Assembly: GCF_000801105.2 (NCBI RefSeq)
Contig: NC_079517.1
Location: 23,380,973 to 23,444,972, forward strand
DNA from: Raphanus sativus
Taxonomy: Eukaryota > Streptophyta > Magnoliopsida > Brassicales > Brassicaceae
Direction: 5' to 3'
Length of the DNA: 64,000 bases
Under the pieces are notes generated by a model. The model did no database searches. It saw only the letters and a list, made by a program, of their open reading frames with translations, and was not told the DNA's origin. A program made the position numbers and the translations under genes. Below, one piece after another: positions 20,111 through 30,290 of the stretch (the stretch's first letter is position 1; each line of letters opens with the position of its first letter).

Positions 20111-22638
20111 TTAACCTTCCTTATCACCAGGGCTCTTCTCAACATCCTTATCTGCCTCGACTGGATCATTCTCCTTGTCAGGAACTTCTTCCTCCATCTC
20201 CTTGTCGTCGTCTCCCGGATTGGTTTCGACTGGGGCTGAGTAAGAACCCACCAAACCTAAGTTAGAACCATACTCTCCAGAAAAGGATGGATTAAACATG
20301 TTGATCTCGAAAGTACCTGAGCTCTCTGAGAATTGAGGAAGAGGGAGCTTGTTGATCGAGAAGTCTGAGACTTGCGCCTTTTCGTACGCAGCAGCCGCTT
20401 CCGGCATCAGAGCCATCAAACGATTGTACTCATCCTCGGCACTCTTGATCTCATTGTTCAGCATATCCTTCAGGAGCTCGGTGTTAGCCTGAAGCTCTTG
20501 AGCGTAAATCTGAAGGTCGACTTCATCCTTCTTCTTGGAGAACTTCTCCTTGACGGAAGCCAAGACCTTGTTGTAAGCGTCAGCTACCTCTCTCTTTCCT
20601 CTCCGAACGGCTAGCTTGACCTCAGCTTCCTTGTTCCTCTGATTGTCTTGAGATTAAGTAATCAGCTCCTTGACCTGATACTCGGCTATCTTCCGAGCAG
20701 AATCCAACTCCGCAAACTTCCTACCCTCCACCTGGATATCAATCGCTTGACTCTCGATCTTCCCTTGCTGAATGTCGGCCTTGGAGCCAAGTCTCTCAAC
20801 CTCGGCTTGAAGTTCAGAAACCTGAACCCGAGCCTGATCAAGCTCCATCTTGGTAGCTTTGACTAGGTCAGTAACCTGAGTTAATTCTCCAGCATTGGGG
20901 GCATTGTGCATAGCATCCTCAAACTTCAATTGAGCCCTGTTAACAGCTCCAGCCAGCTGCAAAACGATGGAAACATCCAAATGATAAGTGAATTTCTAAC
21001 TACAAAAAAAAGGGGGAATTTTAAAATTCCATACCTGACCCATGAAATGAGCTATCTCAGCGTTCTCATCTCTGTTAGTCAGGTTGTTGATCGAGGGGAG
21101 GGAGCATCCAGTTCTCTTCATGTGCCTCATCAGCGTCGCTAAACCCCATGAGTCGTCCAAGATCGACCCAGGCTTTGAGTGAGTGAAACTCCAGCCAACG
21201 GTACCTCCTCTGGAAGACGAGGAGGAAGACCTAGAAGGTCTTTCAACCTGATCGGTTCTGGACCTCTTGTTCCTCGGGGGCTCAATCTCAGGAGGATCTT
21301 TGGCAACTTGGACCTCAGCTTCCACCATCGGAGCATCAGAATGAGGAGCAACATCTTGAACCTGCGGCTCAGTAGGAGTGACGTCCTTGACAGGGTTGGA
21401 AGTGCCCTCATCGAGAACTTCCTTCACGGAGCTAAGAAAAGATCCTCCCTGACTCTTGTCACTCCCACGAGAAGTATCAGCTGCTTTGGATGGTCTACCT
21501 CTGGAACGGAACGACGGCTTAAGAGGCATTCTGCTTGGTTGAGTCTTTTCGGTTTCAGGGGTGCTAGCTTCCGTCGAAATTGATACCACCGAGTTACCTT
21601 CAGAAACTAAAAAAATAAAAAATCCTGTTCGGTCACACATATTGGGAACCTAACCTAAACATGAAAGACAGAAAAATAATTACCTTCTAGATCCGCGACG
21701 GAAACATGATCCAGAAAGGAAGCTTTTTATCGCTCTGGGAACCTAGCTGATCATATTCGAGAGGTAGTGAAGGCAGCCCAGGTACAAGGGCTTTGCTGCA
21801 GCTTCCGGAAAAGAGCTCTGGTGCGTTTACCAGAGAGTTTACGAGGATCCACAATATCTACTAGCAAAACCAAAGATTCATCAGGTCACAATAGGCAAGG
21901 ATAAACAAACAATATCCTAAGAAAGTCCTAACCAGATGCATCAGTTCAACAAACCCTGAGGGCACGACCCTCAGGAACCGTCGAAGAATGATTTTGACAT
22001 AGAAATACTTCTTCCGCCAGTCATCATCACTCGCAGAAAACTTGAAAATACCCATCTTGGGGCGACAGGGAAGGTAGTAGGTTCCGCTGCCACCATCTTT
22101 AGAAGAGCTCTCTTTGATCAAAAAGAGGCTCGTCAGATCGGTAAGTCCGACAGCGACTCCCTCCTCTTTGGACCTAGTGATGAAGCCGTTTATCACTCGG
22201 ATAACCGAAGGACAAAGTTGAGAGAGATCGTTGGTAATGATCAAAGATATCCAGTAGAAGGGTCGGGAGCGGGAATCTGAGATGACATTTAGAAATGTAC
22301 TTCTCATGAATACAAAACCAGCTCTCCGGAGCAGTCTCGGGGGTTTCGTCGGGATTGCAAGCCCTGGCTAACTCCTTTCGGCCATGAGCTTGGACCATGA
22401 TGTTGACAACCTCTTGACTCTTCAGCAAAGAAGGTGGATGAAATCCTTGGGGAGCGATCTCACTGGAACCATCTATCTTCTTTGCTCGTTTGGCAACTCT
22501 CGCGCCAATCGTCTCCTTAGGCTTCTTTTTCTTCTCATCTTTCTTCATCTTTTCACCAACTTCTTGCTTGACCTTCATTAATCGAGCACCAGAAGTGGAG
22601 ACTCCGGTTTCTCCAGAACCTTCTTTTGGATGATTCAT
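20111..22638 (-). pseudogene. Tat-2 additional gene, antisense to gag-pol
   Basis: On the minus strand the ATG at 22638 (MNHPKEGSGETG) opens a frame with a Lys-rich segment. The PF04195-like block CIHEKYISKCHLRFPLP...LLLDIFDHY follows, continued in another frame by a segment with DDWRKKYFYVKI (22020-21960). Then come a Ser/Pro/acidic segment (21600-21060), a coiled-coil region (20980-20654, heptads around ARVQVSELQAEVERL) and a second charged helix and acidic tail to TAA 20111. Probable introns: about 21035-20961 (CAG|GTATGG to TTTGCAG) and one near 21690-21600. A sense-strand genomic RNA could not be spliced at these sites. At least one frameshift (about 22250) and a stop at 20654 make this copy defective. 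Function unknown. Confidence 0.65.
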
Positions 22639-22872
22639 AATAAGGAAAGAAAAGAAAAATCGAGGAGATAGGAAAAGGAAGAAGGGAAACTGAACTAGAA
22701 AATTGCTATCTCTCAAGAACGAAAGCTCTGAGAAAGTTGCAAAGAACTGGAGACGAACAAAGATAAAAAAAATATGTAAACGCAGTAAAATAAAAAGGAG
22801 AGAGGGGAAGTTACCTTGGAAACTGAATCGAGGCATGGAGAAGATGGGGAGAGTGGCAGTTAATGCTTGCAG

Positions 22873-22879
22873 CTTTATA
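22873..22879 (-). promoter_or_regulatory. TATA box of the Tat-2 antisense gene
   Basis: Minus-strand GGGATATAAAGCTGC lies 235 bp upstream of the antisense ATG, between the gene and the 3' LTR. It is the counterpart of 3428-3435 in Tat-1 and 30107-30114 in Tat-3. Confidence 0.5.
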
Positions 22880-23078
22880 TCCCATCAAATCTCGAAAATC
22901 GGAGATTACATTTCAAATTCCCTTTAATCTGAACCGTCGATCTCGTTAAATATAACTACAGCCGTCCGATTAAGCAAAGAATATCTATGATTGAGATAAC
23001 TGATAATCATTATCTCAACAAGAAGATCTAGGCTGGGCGGCTAGGTTTAGCTCCCGAGATAACAAATTGTCTCTCGAA

Positions 23079-23091
23079 AGCTGGGGGCAAC
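23079..23091 (+). promoter_or_regulatory. Tat-2 polypurine tract
   Basis: AGCTGGGGGCAAC runs into the LTR start TGTTGGACCC. It is the same motif type as in Tat-1 (CTGGGGGCTAAC). Confidence 0.8.
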
Positions 23092-23610
23092 TGTTGGACC
23101 CAAATATGGCCCGCCAGCTAAATACCGGAAGCTAATGATGGGCCGCGAAAGGCCCACCACGGATTGAATCTACAACAAAGGCGGAGGCTGTTAGTTAAAA
23201 GGAATTACGAAGGAGGTCACAAAAAGAGGCTGCTCACGATACCGACGAGGAGGTGCAGAGCCGGGTCAAAAGGAACCTGTTACAAATCCCTCAATCCACG
23301 GAGGATATCTCGAGAAGTCGTTATTAGCAGCCTGACGTAACCTAAGGCTATTTAAAGAAGAAGAAGATCGAAGAAGAGAACACGTTAGTTCAACCCTCAT
23401 TCACACAAGACTCTTAAATATTCTCATTATCTTTGTAACATTCTCATTATCTTTGTAATCATCAAAAGAACATCTTTTGTAACCATTCTCTTATCAAGAT
23501 TATCAATACAGATCAAATTCATTCAACAAGTTATAACAGGATTCAGCCCACGTTATCTTTCCCAATCTTAACCTGATCTAAAATATAGGAGGTGAGTTTA
23601 ATCCCTCACA
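23092..23610 (+). mobile_element. Tat-2 3' LTR
   Basis: This is a complete 519-bp LTR, TGTTGGACCC to CCCTCACA. A TATA-like GGCTATTTAAAGAAG is at about 23347, and repeated TTCTCATTATCTTTGTAA at 23422-23460 is probably the transcript-end region. It is followed by the target duplication ACCTA. Confidence 0.92.
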
Positions 23611-23808
23611 ACCTATAGGGAAGTGATTCGCGATACCGTGCGAGTGAGGCCAAAGCATGGGGAAAGGTCGGGCGGTGATTGCAGGGTCAGTAAACAATGA
23701 TTTCGAGCCTTGGAAAATAAACAGACTGACCGTCAGACGGGATGGGGCCCACGGGCCGAGGGAGCGAGCGTGGGTGACCCATTAGCCATGGGCGGTCGGG
23801 GCGTTACA
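23611..23808 (+). mobile_element. Cassandra-A 3' LTR, right part
   Basis: This resumes the LTR broken at 12679. With the duplicated ACCTA counted once, the LTR is 348 bp, exactly the length of Cassandra-B's (26101-26448). It ends GGGGCGTTACA. Confidence 0.88.
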
Positions 23809-23859
23809 AAAACTCTAAAAAGGAATCATATCATGGTAAAACAACATGACATAGCAACT

Positions 23860-24258
23860 TGATATAACGTGGGTTTTACCTGATTTTAGCCATGGTATAT
23901 AGGAGTTTTTGGATAGATTAATTATGTTTTGGAGTCTAGATAACTTATTTACAGGTTCAGGAGTGATTAGAGAGAAGATGGTGATTTTGGAGCATCTTGG
24001 AGCACTTAGGAGATTTCACTCGAGATGGCCATATCGACCATCGTTTGAGGTCATTCAGAGAGATACATATTGATCGATGCACACTCTGTGACATCAATCG
24101 ATGGCAAGCACGCAGAGGCCCGGTTTGGTCACAGCCGACTTGAAGCCCAAGATTCCATCTAATTACCAAATTTCCCTGACGAGTTTTAACCTAAGTATTT
24201 ATGTGTGCTGCCATTGTATTAGGCAACACACATTCATTACACACGTTCATATATTCAT
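23860..24258 (+). mobile_element. Start of Athila-2 LTR, duplicated copy
   Basis: TGATATAACGTGGG begins an LTR of a second Athila subfamily, also seen in full at 26500-27779. Here it stops at the tandem-duplication joint 24258. Between Cassandra's end and this LTR (23809-23859) is about 50 bp of AT-rich DNA identical to 26449-26499. Confidence 0.83.
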
Positions 24259-26899
24259 CGTAAACCGAACGTACGATCCCATTTGATCGAGAGAACAAGG
24301 AATGGTTAGTCGTGGGTTGCGTAGAATGGCTATATAGATAGTCGAGAATGCATAGTTTTACGTCGTATCATCGTTTCGGAAGATTTCAGACGTTTCGCAA
24401 AATAATCGACGTACGAATGCTCGATCGCTATAGCGACCAGAATTGTTCCGTAGCTCGGTCGCTATAGCGACCGAGATCTATCCGCAGCTCGGTCGGTATA
24501 GCGACCGAGGGTGGTATCGTGATCCGTTCGCTATAGCAACCGAGCTCTTGTTCGTGACCCGATCGACATTGCGATCGGGTTTGTGCCGTGGACTGGGATC
24601 CGTTGTCCAAGTGTCCGAAACCATTGCGAAGCTACGATGCTCTTAGGATGCTTGTTTGCAGATGCTTGGACCTTCAATAACATTGTTCCGTTGTTTTAAG
24701 AAATCGTTACTTTCCTAAGTCGTTGATTAAGAAATCATTGATTTCCTAAGCCGTTGATTAAGAAATCGTTAATTTCTTAAGTCGTTGATTAAGAAATCGT
24801 TGATTTCCTAAGTCGTTGATTAAGAAATCGTTGATTTCTTAAGTCGTTGATTAAGAAATCGTTGATTTATTAAGTCGTTGATTTAGAAATCGTTGTTTCA
24901 AGAAATCATCGATTTCTTAAATTTTTGATTAAGAAATCGTTGTTTTTAGAGAATCGTTGTCTTAAAACAATATTTTTCCGCAAGTTTTTCGTATAAGTTT
25001 TCCTTTCCCGAAAACGTAAAAATTCTTAAGCAAGTAATTTTTAACGGAAATTTGGATGCCAACTTTGCCTTGTCCAATTTCGACCCCAACAGGGATTAGC
25101 CCCAAACTATAATTGCTAAGTTGTGATATTCATCAAATAGATTGCACCCTAAGCTTGTTCTAGAGTAGCTAACTAGAGCATAGATCACTAGGATCTTTGA
25201 TATCTTGAATTATCTCTTTGAACTAGTTGTCTCCTTGGAGAAGAGCTAGCCGCCCTGCTTGAGACCTAGTGTACATTATCAGATCGCGCCTAGGCATATC
25301 TAGAAGCCGTCGATCGATATCCCGACAGGTGAATAGATCGGCACTGCGAAAGGTGTATTGCTCGATATCTCTAAAGGATATCGATCGACTCTTCTTCTGG
25401 TCAACAAACGACAGTTGAGACCAGAGATCTAGATTATTTAACCAGTGAGACATCACTGAGAGTTAAACGGCTGAGTTCTTTAGTATCATGCAAGCAACTT
25501 GTTAGGCATTTATAGATATTATAATCTCCATTCCTGAATAAAAGCCCTAAGTCTAGCACTCTTTATTATCATTTAAACAACCATCATATTGTTGTTCATT
25601 TTAGGAATTGTCATTTTACATTTCATTATTAAAACCAACTTCACCTAGGATTGATTATTTGATTAGATTTAATTGGTTTCCTAGCTCCTCGTGATTCGAT
25701 CCCTAAGTACTACAGCTGAACCTCTTATTTGAGAGAGTAAGCTCTATAGGGTAATTTGAGCAGTATCATTGGGCTGGAGTAGTGAAAGGATGGGTGACCT
25801 ATCAGGAAGTGATTCGCGATACCGTGCGAGTGAGGCCAAAGCATGGGGAAAGGTCGGGTGGTGATTGCAGGGTCAGTAAACAATGATTTCGAGCCTTGGA
25901 AAATTTAACGGACCGACCGTCGTACGGGATGGGGCCCACGGGCTGAGAGAGCAGGTATGGGTGGCCCATCAGCCGTGGGCGGTTGGGGCGTTACAAGTGG
26001 AATCAGAGCTGGTTAGCCATCTCAGTTCTGACCTGAGAGGTGTCTTGAGACCTATCGGGGGGCGCAACAAGGATGTTGCGTTCTTTGAGATGGGCTGAAT
26101 TGTAACATCCCGAGTTCTGATATGTGAAAAGGCTTAAGATAATTGATTTGTCTACCAAAGTCACCAAAGTTGACTTACCTTTTCCGTTACACATCCGTTT
26201 AGAACTCCAGAGTTAAGTGTGCTTGGGCTGGAGTAGTGAAAGGATGGGTGACCTATAGGGAAGTGATTCGCGATACCGTGCGAGTGAGGCCAAAGCATGG
26301 GGAAAGGTCAGGCGGTGATTGCAGGGTCAGTAAACAATGATTTCGAGCCTTGGAAAATAAACAGACTGACCGTCAGACGGGATGGGGCCCACAGGCCGAG
26401 GGAGCGGGCGTGGGTGACCCATTAGCCGTGGTCGGTCGAGGCGTTACAAAAACTCTAAAAAGGAATCATATCATGGTAAAAAAACATGACATAGCAACTT
26501 GATATAACGTGGGTTTTACCTGATTTTAGCCATGGTATATAGGAGTTTTAGGATAGATTAATTATGTTTTGGAGTCTAGATAACTTATTTACAGGTTCAG
26601 GAGTGATTAGAGAGAAGATGGTGATTTTGGAGCATCTTGGAGTACTTAGGAGATTTCACTCGAGATGGCCATATCGACCAGTGTTTGAGGTCGATTCAGA
26701 GAGATACATATTGATCGATGCACACTCTGTGACATCAATTGATGGCAAGCACGCAGAGGCCCGGTTTGGTCACAGCCGACTTGAAGCCCAAGATTTCATC
26801 TAATTACCAAATTTCCCTGACGAGTTTTAACCTAAGTATTTATGTGCGCTGCCATTGTATTAGGCAACACACATTCATTACACACGTTCATATATTCAT
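24259..26899. repeat. Tandem duplication copy B
   Basis: This is the second copy of the 2.65-kb block. It holds a Tat-1-type LTR piece (24259-25091) with a five-unit palindromic array (24416-24570) and hairpin array (24690-24945), GGGAT, the right half of the Athila-1 LTR (25097-25768), Cassandra-B (25769-26448), and the beginning of the Athila-2 LTR. It carries no Tat-2 insertion, so Tat-2 arrived after the duplication. The coding frames listed by translation are all repeat by-products. Confidence 0.87.
25769..26448 (+). mobile_element. Cassandra-B TRIM
   Basis: The 5' LTR lacks its start, as in copy A (25769-25995). PBS-like TGGAATCAGAGC follows at about 25998-26009, then roughly 90 bp internal, a purine-rich GAGATGGGCTGAA, and a complete 348-bp 3' LTR (26101-26448). 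The LTR runs TGTAACATCCC to GCGTTACA and contains the 5S-like segment 26201-26275. It preserves the empty Tat-2 target GGGTGACCTATAGGG at 26245-26259. Confidence 0.9.
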
Positions 26900-27779
26900 A
26901 GCAAACAACTTAGAGTTTTTAGAGTTTTTGGAGGGAAGAGAATACTCCTTCATAGATTGTCTTGGAACTCCTTATTTTCTACCCCATTCTTTTCTATGCA
27001 GTTTTATTTAATGCTTATGATGTTTTGCTTATCTATGTTTGACTAATCACCTTGTTAGGTTTAGGGTTCAGATTGGTTATGAGGGATTATCCCCAAATAT
27101 AGATTCTTGAGTTGTGATATTCATCTTAAAAGATTGTTCTTAATGCTTGTTTAGGATTAGCTAACGTGAACTTGAATAAGTAGATTCGTCCACTGATCTA
27201 TCTTCTCTGAGCTAGGATTGATAGAAACAAGCGATAGATGATTTAGAAACCCTAGTAAACACATTATCAACCCGCACTAAAAGCTTACTAGAAGTGTGTC
27301 GATCGATTCTCCTATAGAGATATCTAACGAGGCGACAAAAGGCATATTGATCGATTCTCCTATAGAGACATCGATAGATGCTTTCCTAGATTTCGCAACG
27401 ACAGTTGGAGATCTTGGATCTAGTAATAGATAACCTAGAAGACAAAAGGTGATCGGTTATTCTTACTGTTGAGTCCATTAATATCGTGCAATCAGCTCAT
27501 ATAGCATCTATATCACTATAATCCTGATTACATGAATAGAAACCCTAAGTCTAGCGCCTTCATCATAACTGTTAAACACCTCAATAAATTAATCGAGCAA
27601 TTGTTTTGTTCACAGCTTTAGTTTACTTGCAATTTACAGTTTTAAGTCTTTAACCTAGCTTAGTATAATAAGATCTAGTGTGTGCCCTAGCTCCTTGTGT
27701 ATTCGATCCCTAAGTACTACAACTTGACCTCTTTTGATAAGAGTAATTGTTGCTCTCGGGTAATTTAAGAAAGCTATCA
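26500..27779 (+). mobile_element. Athila-2 5' LTR
   Basis: This is a 1280-bp LTR, TGATATAACG to AGCTATCA, of a different Athila subfamily from Athila-1. It has several TCGATCGAT and TATCGATAGATG motifs around 27298-27390. It is followed by a PBS and an Athila-type gag, so it is a 5' LTR. Its first 400 bp are the right end of duplication copy B. Confidence 0.87.
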
Positions 27780-27885
27780 AATTTGGCGCCGTTGGCGGGG
27801 TTCAAAGCTTTTGATTAGAATAATTGTTGCTTTAGGGTAATTTGAGCAATTTATCAAATTTGGTGCCGTTTCTGGGGAGCTTTGA
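27733..27885 (+). repeat. Duplicated LTR end and primer binding site
   Basis: A unit of about 76 bp occurs twice. Both copies run from TTTTGATxAGA through TAATTGTTGCT and TATCAAATTTGG to the PBS. PBS 1 (27784-27800) is TGGCGCCGTTGGCGGGG and matches the tRNA-Asp complement well. PBS 2 (from about 27860) is TGGTGCCGTTTCTGGGG and is worse. Which one was used cannot be told. Confidence 0.8.
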
Positions 27886-27967
27886 TTGCCATTAGATTTT
27901 GTTTAAGTCTAGGTTTTTACTTACTGCTTGAAACTGATAAGTTTTTTTTTCTTGGCTTTACATATAC

Positions 27968-29209
27968 ATGCCCAGAATAACCAGAAGCAACAAGGAGAAA
28001 ACACTGATGTCTACTGATCCTGCATCTATTGAACATTCAATCCGCCGAGAGAAATGTTCTACATCGATCGACGCCACTACTAATGCATCAACCGATTCTG
28101 ATCAAAAACCATCGATAGAGTTTCAGCAACCGTCGACCGAGTTTCAGCATCCGTCGACCGACACTCGCTCATCCACATCGACAGATAGTACTCAGAGCCC
28201 GTCGACCAACATCATCCACCCGACATCGACCGATACCGCACATAGCTCATCGATCGATACTGAGCTGCGAGACATGGTTGCGACTTTGATTCTTGTGCAA
28301 GACGAGAATGGGAACCTGCGTGACCAGGAAGGTCAGCTGCGTAATGCAGCAAGTCAGAGAGTAGACAATCAGGGGGCTGCAATCCCTGATCCAGAAGCGG
28401 AAGCTGCTGCATCTGCTGCTCAAGCTGCAGAAGAGGCTATTCAAAACAGATCATTGGCTGACTACAACCGTCAAGATCAGTGTTACGCCAACAGATCTGC
28501 TATTCGTCCTCCAGGCATACAAAAGGCTGATTTCGAGATCAAGCCTCAATACTACACTCGTGGGACAGTCACTCTACAGTTGGACACCCCATGAGCATCC
28601 TATGGACCATCTGGAGACATTCGAGGATCTTATGCTATTAAAGAAAATTGAGTCTCTGCTGAATACCTACTTTGCAAACTCTTCAAGTACTATTTTGCTA
28701 GAGAAGCTTTCCAATGGCTTAAGCAGTTACCACCAGGATCTCTTACATCCTGCGTAATTTCTTTTATGAGGCGCGTGAAGAGGATTTGAGAAACAAGATT
28801 GCTACATTCGCGCAGGAGCCTACAGAGTCTTTCAGGAACTGTTGGGTTCGCTTCAGGTCTTAACAGAGAGAGACTGTCCACACCATGGATTCAACCAAGT
28901 GCAGCTGCTCAGCACTTTCTTCAAAGGTTTAGATCTGGCATATTAGACAGCTTTAGACACGTTGCCCAAAAAAAAAAAGACAGCTTTAAACACAACTAGT
29001 GAAAGGAACTTCAACACGAGGAATCCAGAAGAGTCTGTGAGAATTATAGAGAACTTGGAATCTATCAACAACACCAAGAACACTGATTATGAGAGGAGGA
29101 AATCAGGCCATGCCTTTGGAAAGGAGCAGATGGACGATGTAAGAGCCAAACTGGATAGTGTTCATAGGCTTTTTAAGAAGCAGGTTAGCTTTGCAGAAGA
29201 TGTAGAAGC
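27968..29209 (+). pseudogene. Athila-2 gag, frameshifted and truncated
   Basis: ATG 27968 (MPRITRSNKEK) opens a 208-codon frame. Its N-terminal part is a Ser/Thr/Asp low-complexity region encoded by recurring TCGAYCGA-type DNA motifs. An Ala/Glu-rich helix follows, then the Athila gag-core start ADFEIKPQYYT. A frameshift at about 28555 moves the core to another frame (WTPHEHPMDHLETFEDL). Further shifts and stops follow, with recognisable pieces AQEPTESFRNC, NTRNPEESVRIIENLES and GKEQMDDVRAKLDSVH. The frame ends where the Tat-3 LTR starts, so the rest of gag-pol is gone. Confidence 0.78.
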
Positions 29210-29719
29210 TGTTATGGTATTTTTGTGTAGGGTCGTTTTAGTACTACGGAACACTAGAAGATTTGTGTGAAAGCAAGAGATTAGACTAGAAGAGATGATT
29301 TTATTGAGTTATCGATTGGGACTACAACGTTTGATGGTGTATGAACCTTAGTTCTAGCCGCCTAACCCTAATCTCTTAGTCTAGAAAAGTCGATCGTGAG
29401 AGTTGAACCCGGGGGTGTTGCTCTCAGGGACGTGGCTCATGACCACTGGGGGACCGTGTCGATCCCTTGTTCTAGGGTTTGGGCTCCCCTTTTATAGTTG
29501 TATATATTGGCTTCAAGAAATGGAACTCTTCCATAATTAGAAAAATGGAAGTTTCCCCTTAGGCGGAAAACTTCTATTTTGCTTCAATGGTCGGTCAAAT
29601 CAAGGGGGTCGGACCTATGGCAGGGGTTGGTCCCTGGTTTCTTCTTGAGCAAGGGTCCGGAAGTCGTGGGCCTATCCAGAAGCTGAAGAAAACATATGTC
29701 TGGATATTTTTCCCCAACA
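29210..29719 (-). mobile_element. Tat-3 3' LTR
   Basis: This is a 510-bp LTR on the minus strand, from TGTTGGGGAAAAATATCC to CCATAACA. It is the same family as the plus-strand LTR 32382-32821 but in opposite orientation. A minus-strand TATA box (CAACTATAAAAGGGGAG) lies near 29490. A purine tract, AAATAAGGGGCAAAC, directly precedes it on the minus strand (29720-29734), so this is a 3' LTR. Confidence 0.85.
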
Positions 29720-30106
29720 GTTTGCCCCTTATTTCTTGATTTACTCGTGGAGATCAAGGGATAACATGTATTCTTGGACCTTGGTAGTTTTCTCTTAAGA
29801 CGGAATCTTCCTTGGGTACCTTGCCTTCTTGCATTGAGTTAGGCCGGGACCCTTGCTGATGATTGAGATGATCTAGCAGGGGGCGATCCATCTTGTCGAG
29901 CGGACCTTCTGTCGTAAAAAAGGAAACAAGGAAAAACTCTAGTTGTTACCCCGAAAGCTTTACTCGGCGAGATCTTCTTAGCGCGGCTTTGGAAATTTCC
30001 CAAAAAGGATTGTAGGAGATTTTCCAATTTTTCTTTCCTTCCTTTTTTCTCTCGATGAACATTTTTGCCGATCTCCTTTTGTGGTTAAATGGAAAATCCT
30101 CCCGGA

Positions 30107-30114
30107 TATATATA
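30107..30114 (+). promoter_or_regulatory. TATA box of the Tat-3 antisense gene
   Basis: TATATATA in the context CCGGATATATATATGAA lies 177 bp before the ATG at 30291, on the coding strand of the antisense gene. Confidence 0.5.
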
Positions 30115-30290
30115 TGAATGCTCGGGCGCCCTTCAATAATATAGACCCGAGTCGATCAGGCCCCCTTTGGATCGCTCCCAGCTTCCCGTGTCGGTGGTCA
30201 TGCTAGGCCTCGATACCTTTTCGGTGATCCCTTTGCCTCGCCTATCCTGACTCCAGGAACGACTTCGAGGGTAGGTAGCGAAATCCTCAT

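Larger units (their letters stand above)
12680..23610 (+). mobile_element. Tat-2: Ty3/Gypsy Tat element, 10.9 kb
   Basis: This is the best preserved element here: 5' LTR 12680-12815, PBS 12818, gag-protease-RT-RNase H-second RNase H-integrase to 19152, repeat tract, a gene on the opposite strand (20111-22638), polypurine tract 23079-23091, and 3' LTR 23092-23610. The target duplication ACCTA is at 12675-12679 and 23611-23615. The pre-insertion site survives at 26249-26256 in the other duplication copy. Stops and frameshifts in every domain, a lost integrase Asp and a shrunken 5' LTR make it inactive. Confidence 0.93.
10641..24258. repeat. Tandem duplication copy A (split by Tat-2)
   Basis: If Tat-2 and one target copy (12680-23615) are removed, this is about 2.68 kb: part of a Tat-1 LTR, the right half of the Athila-1 LTR, Cassandra-A and the first 399 bp of the Athila-2 LTR. 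The next 2.64 kb (24259-26899) repeat it in the same order and orientation. The join at 24258/24259 is TTCAT|CGTAAACC and shares AT between the partners. Confidence 0.87.
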
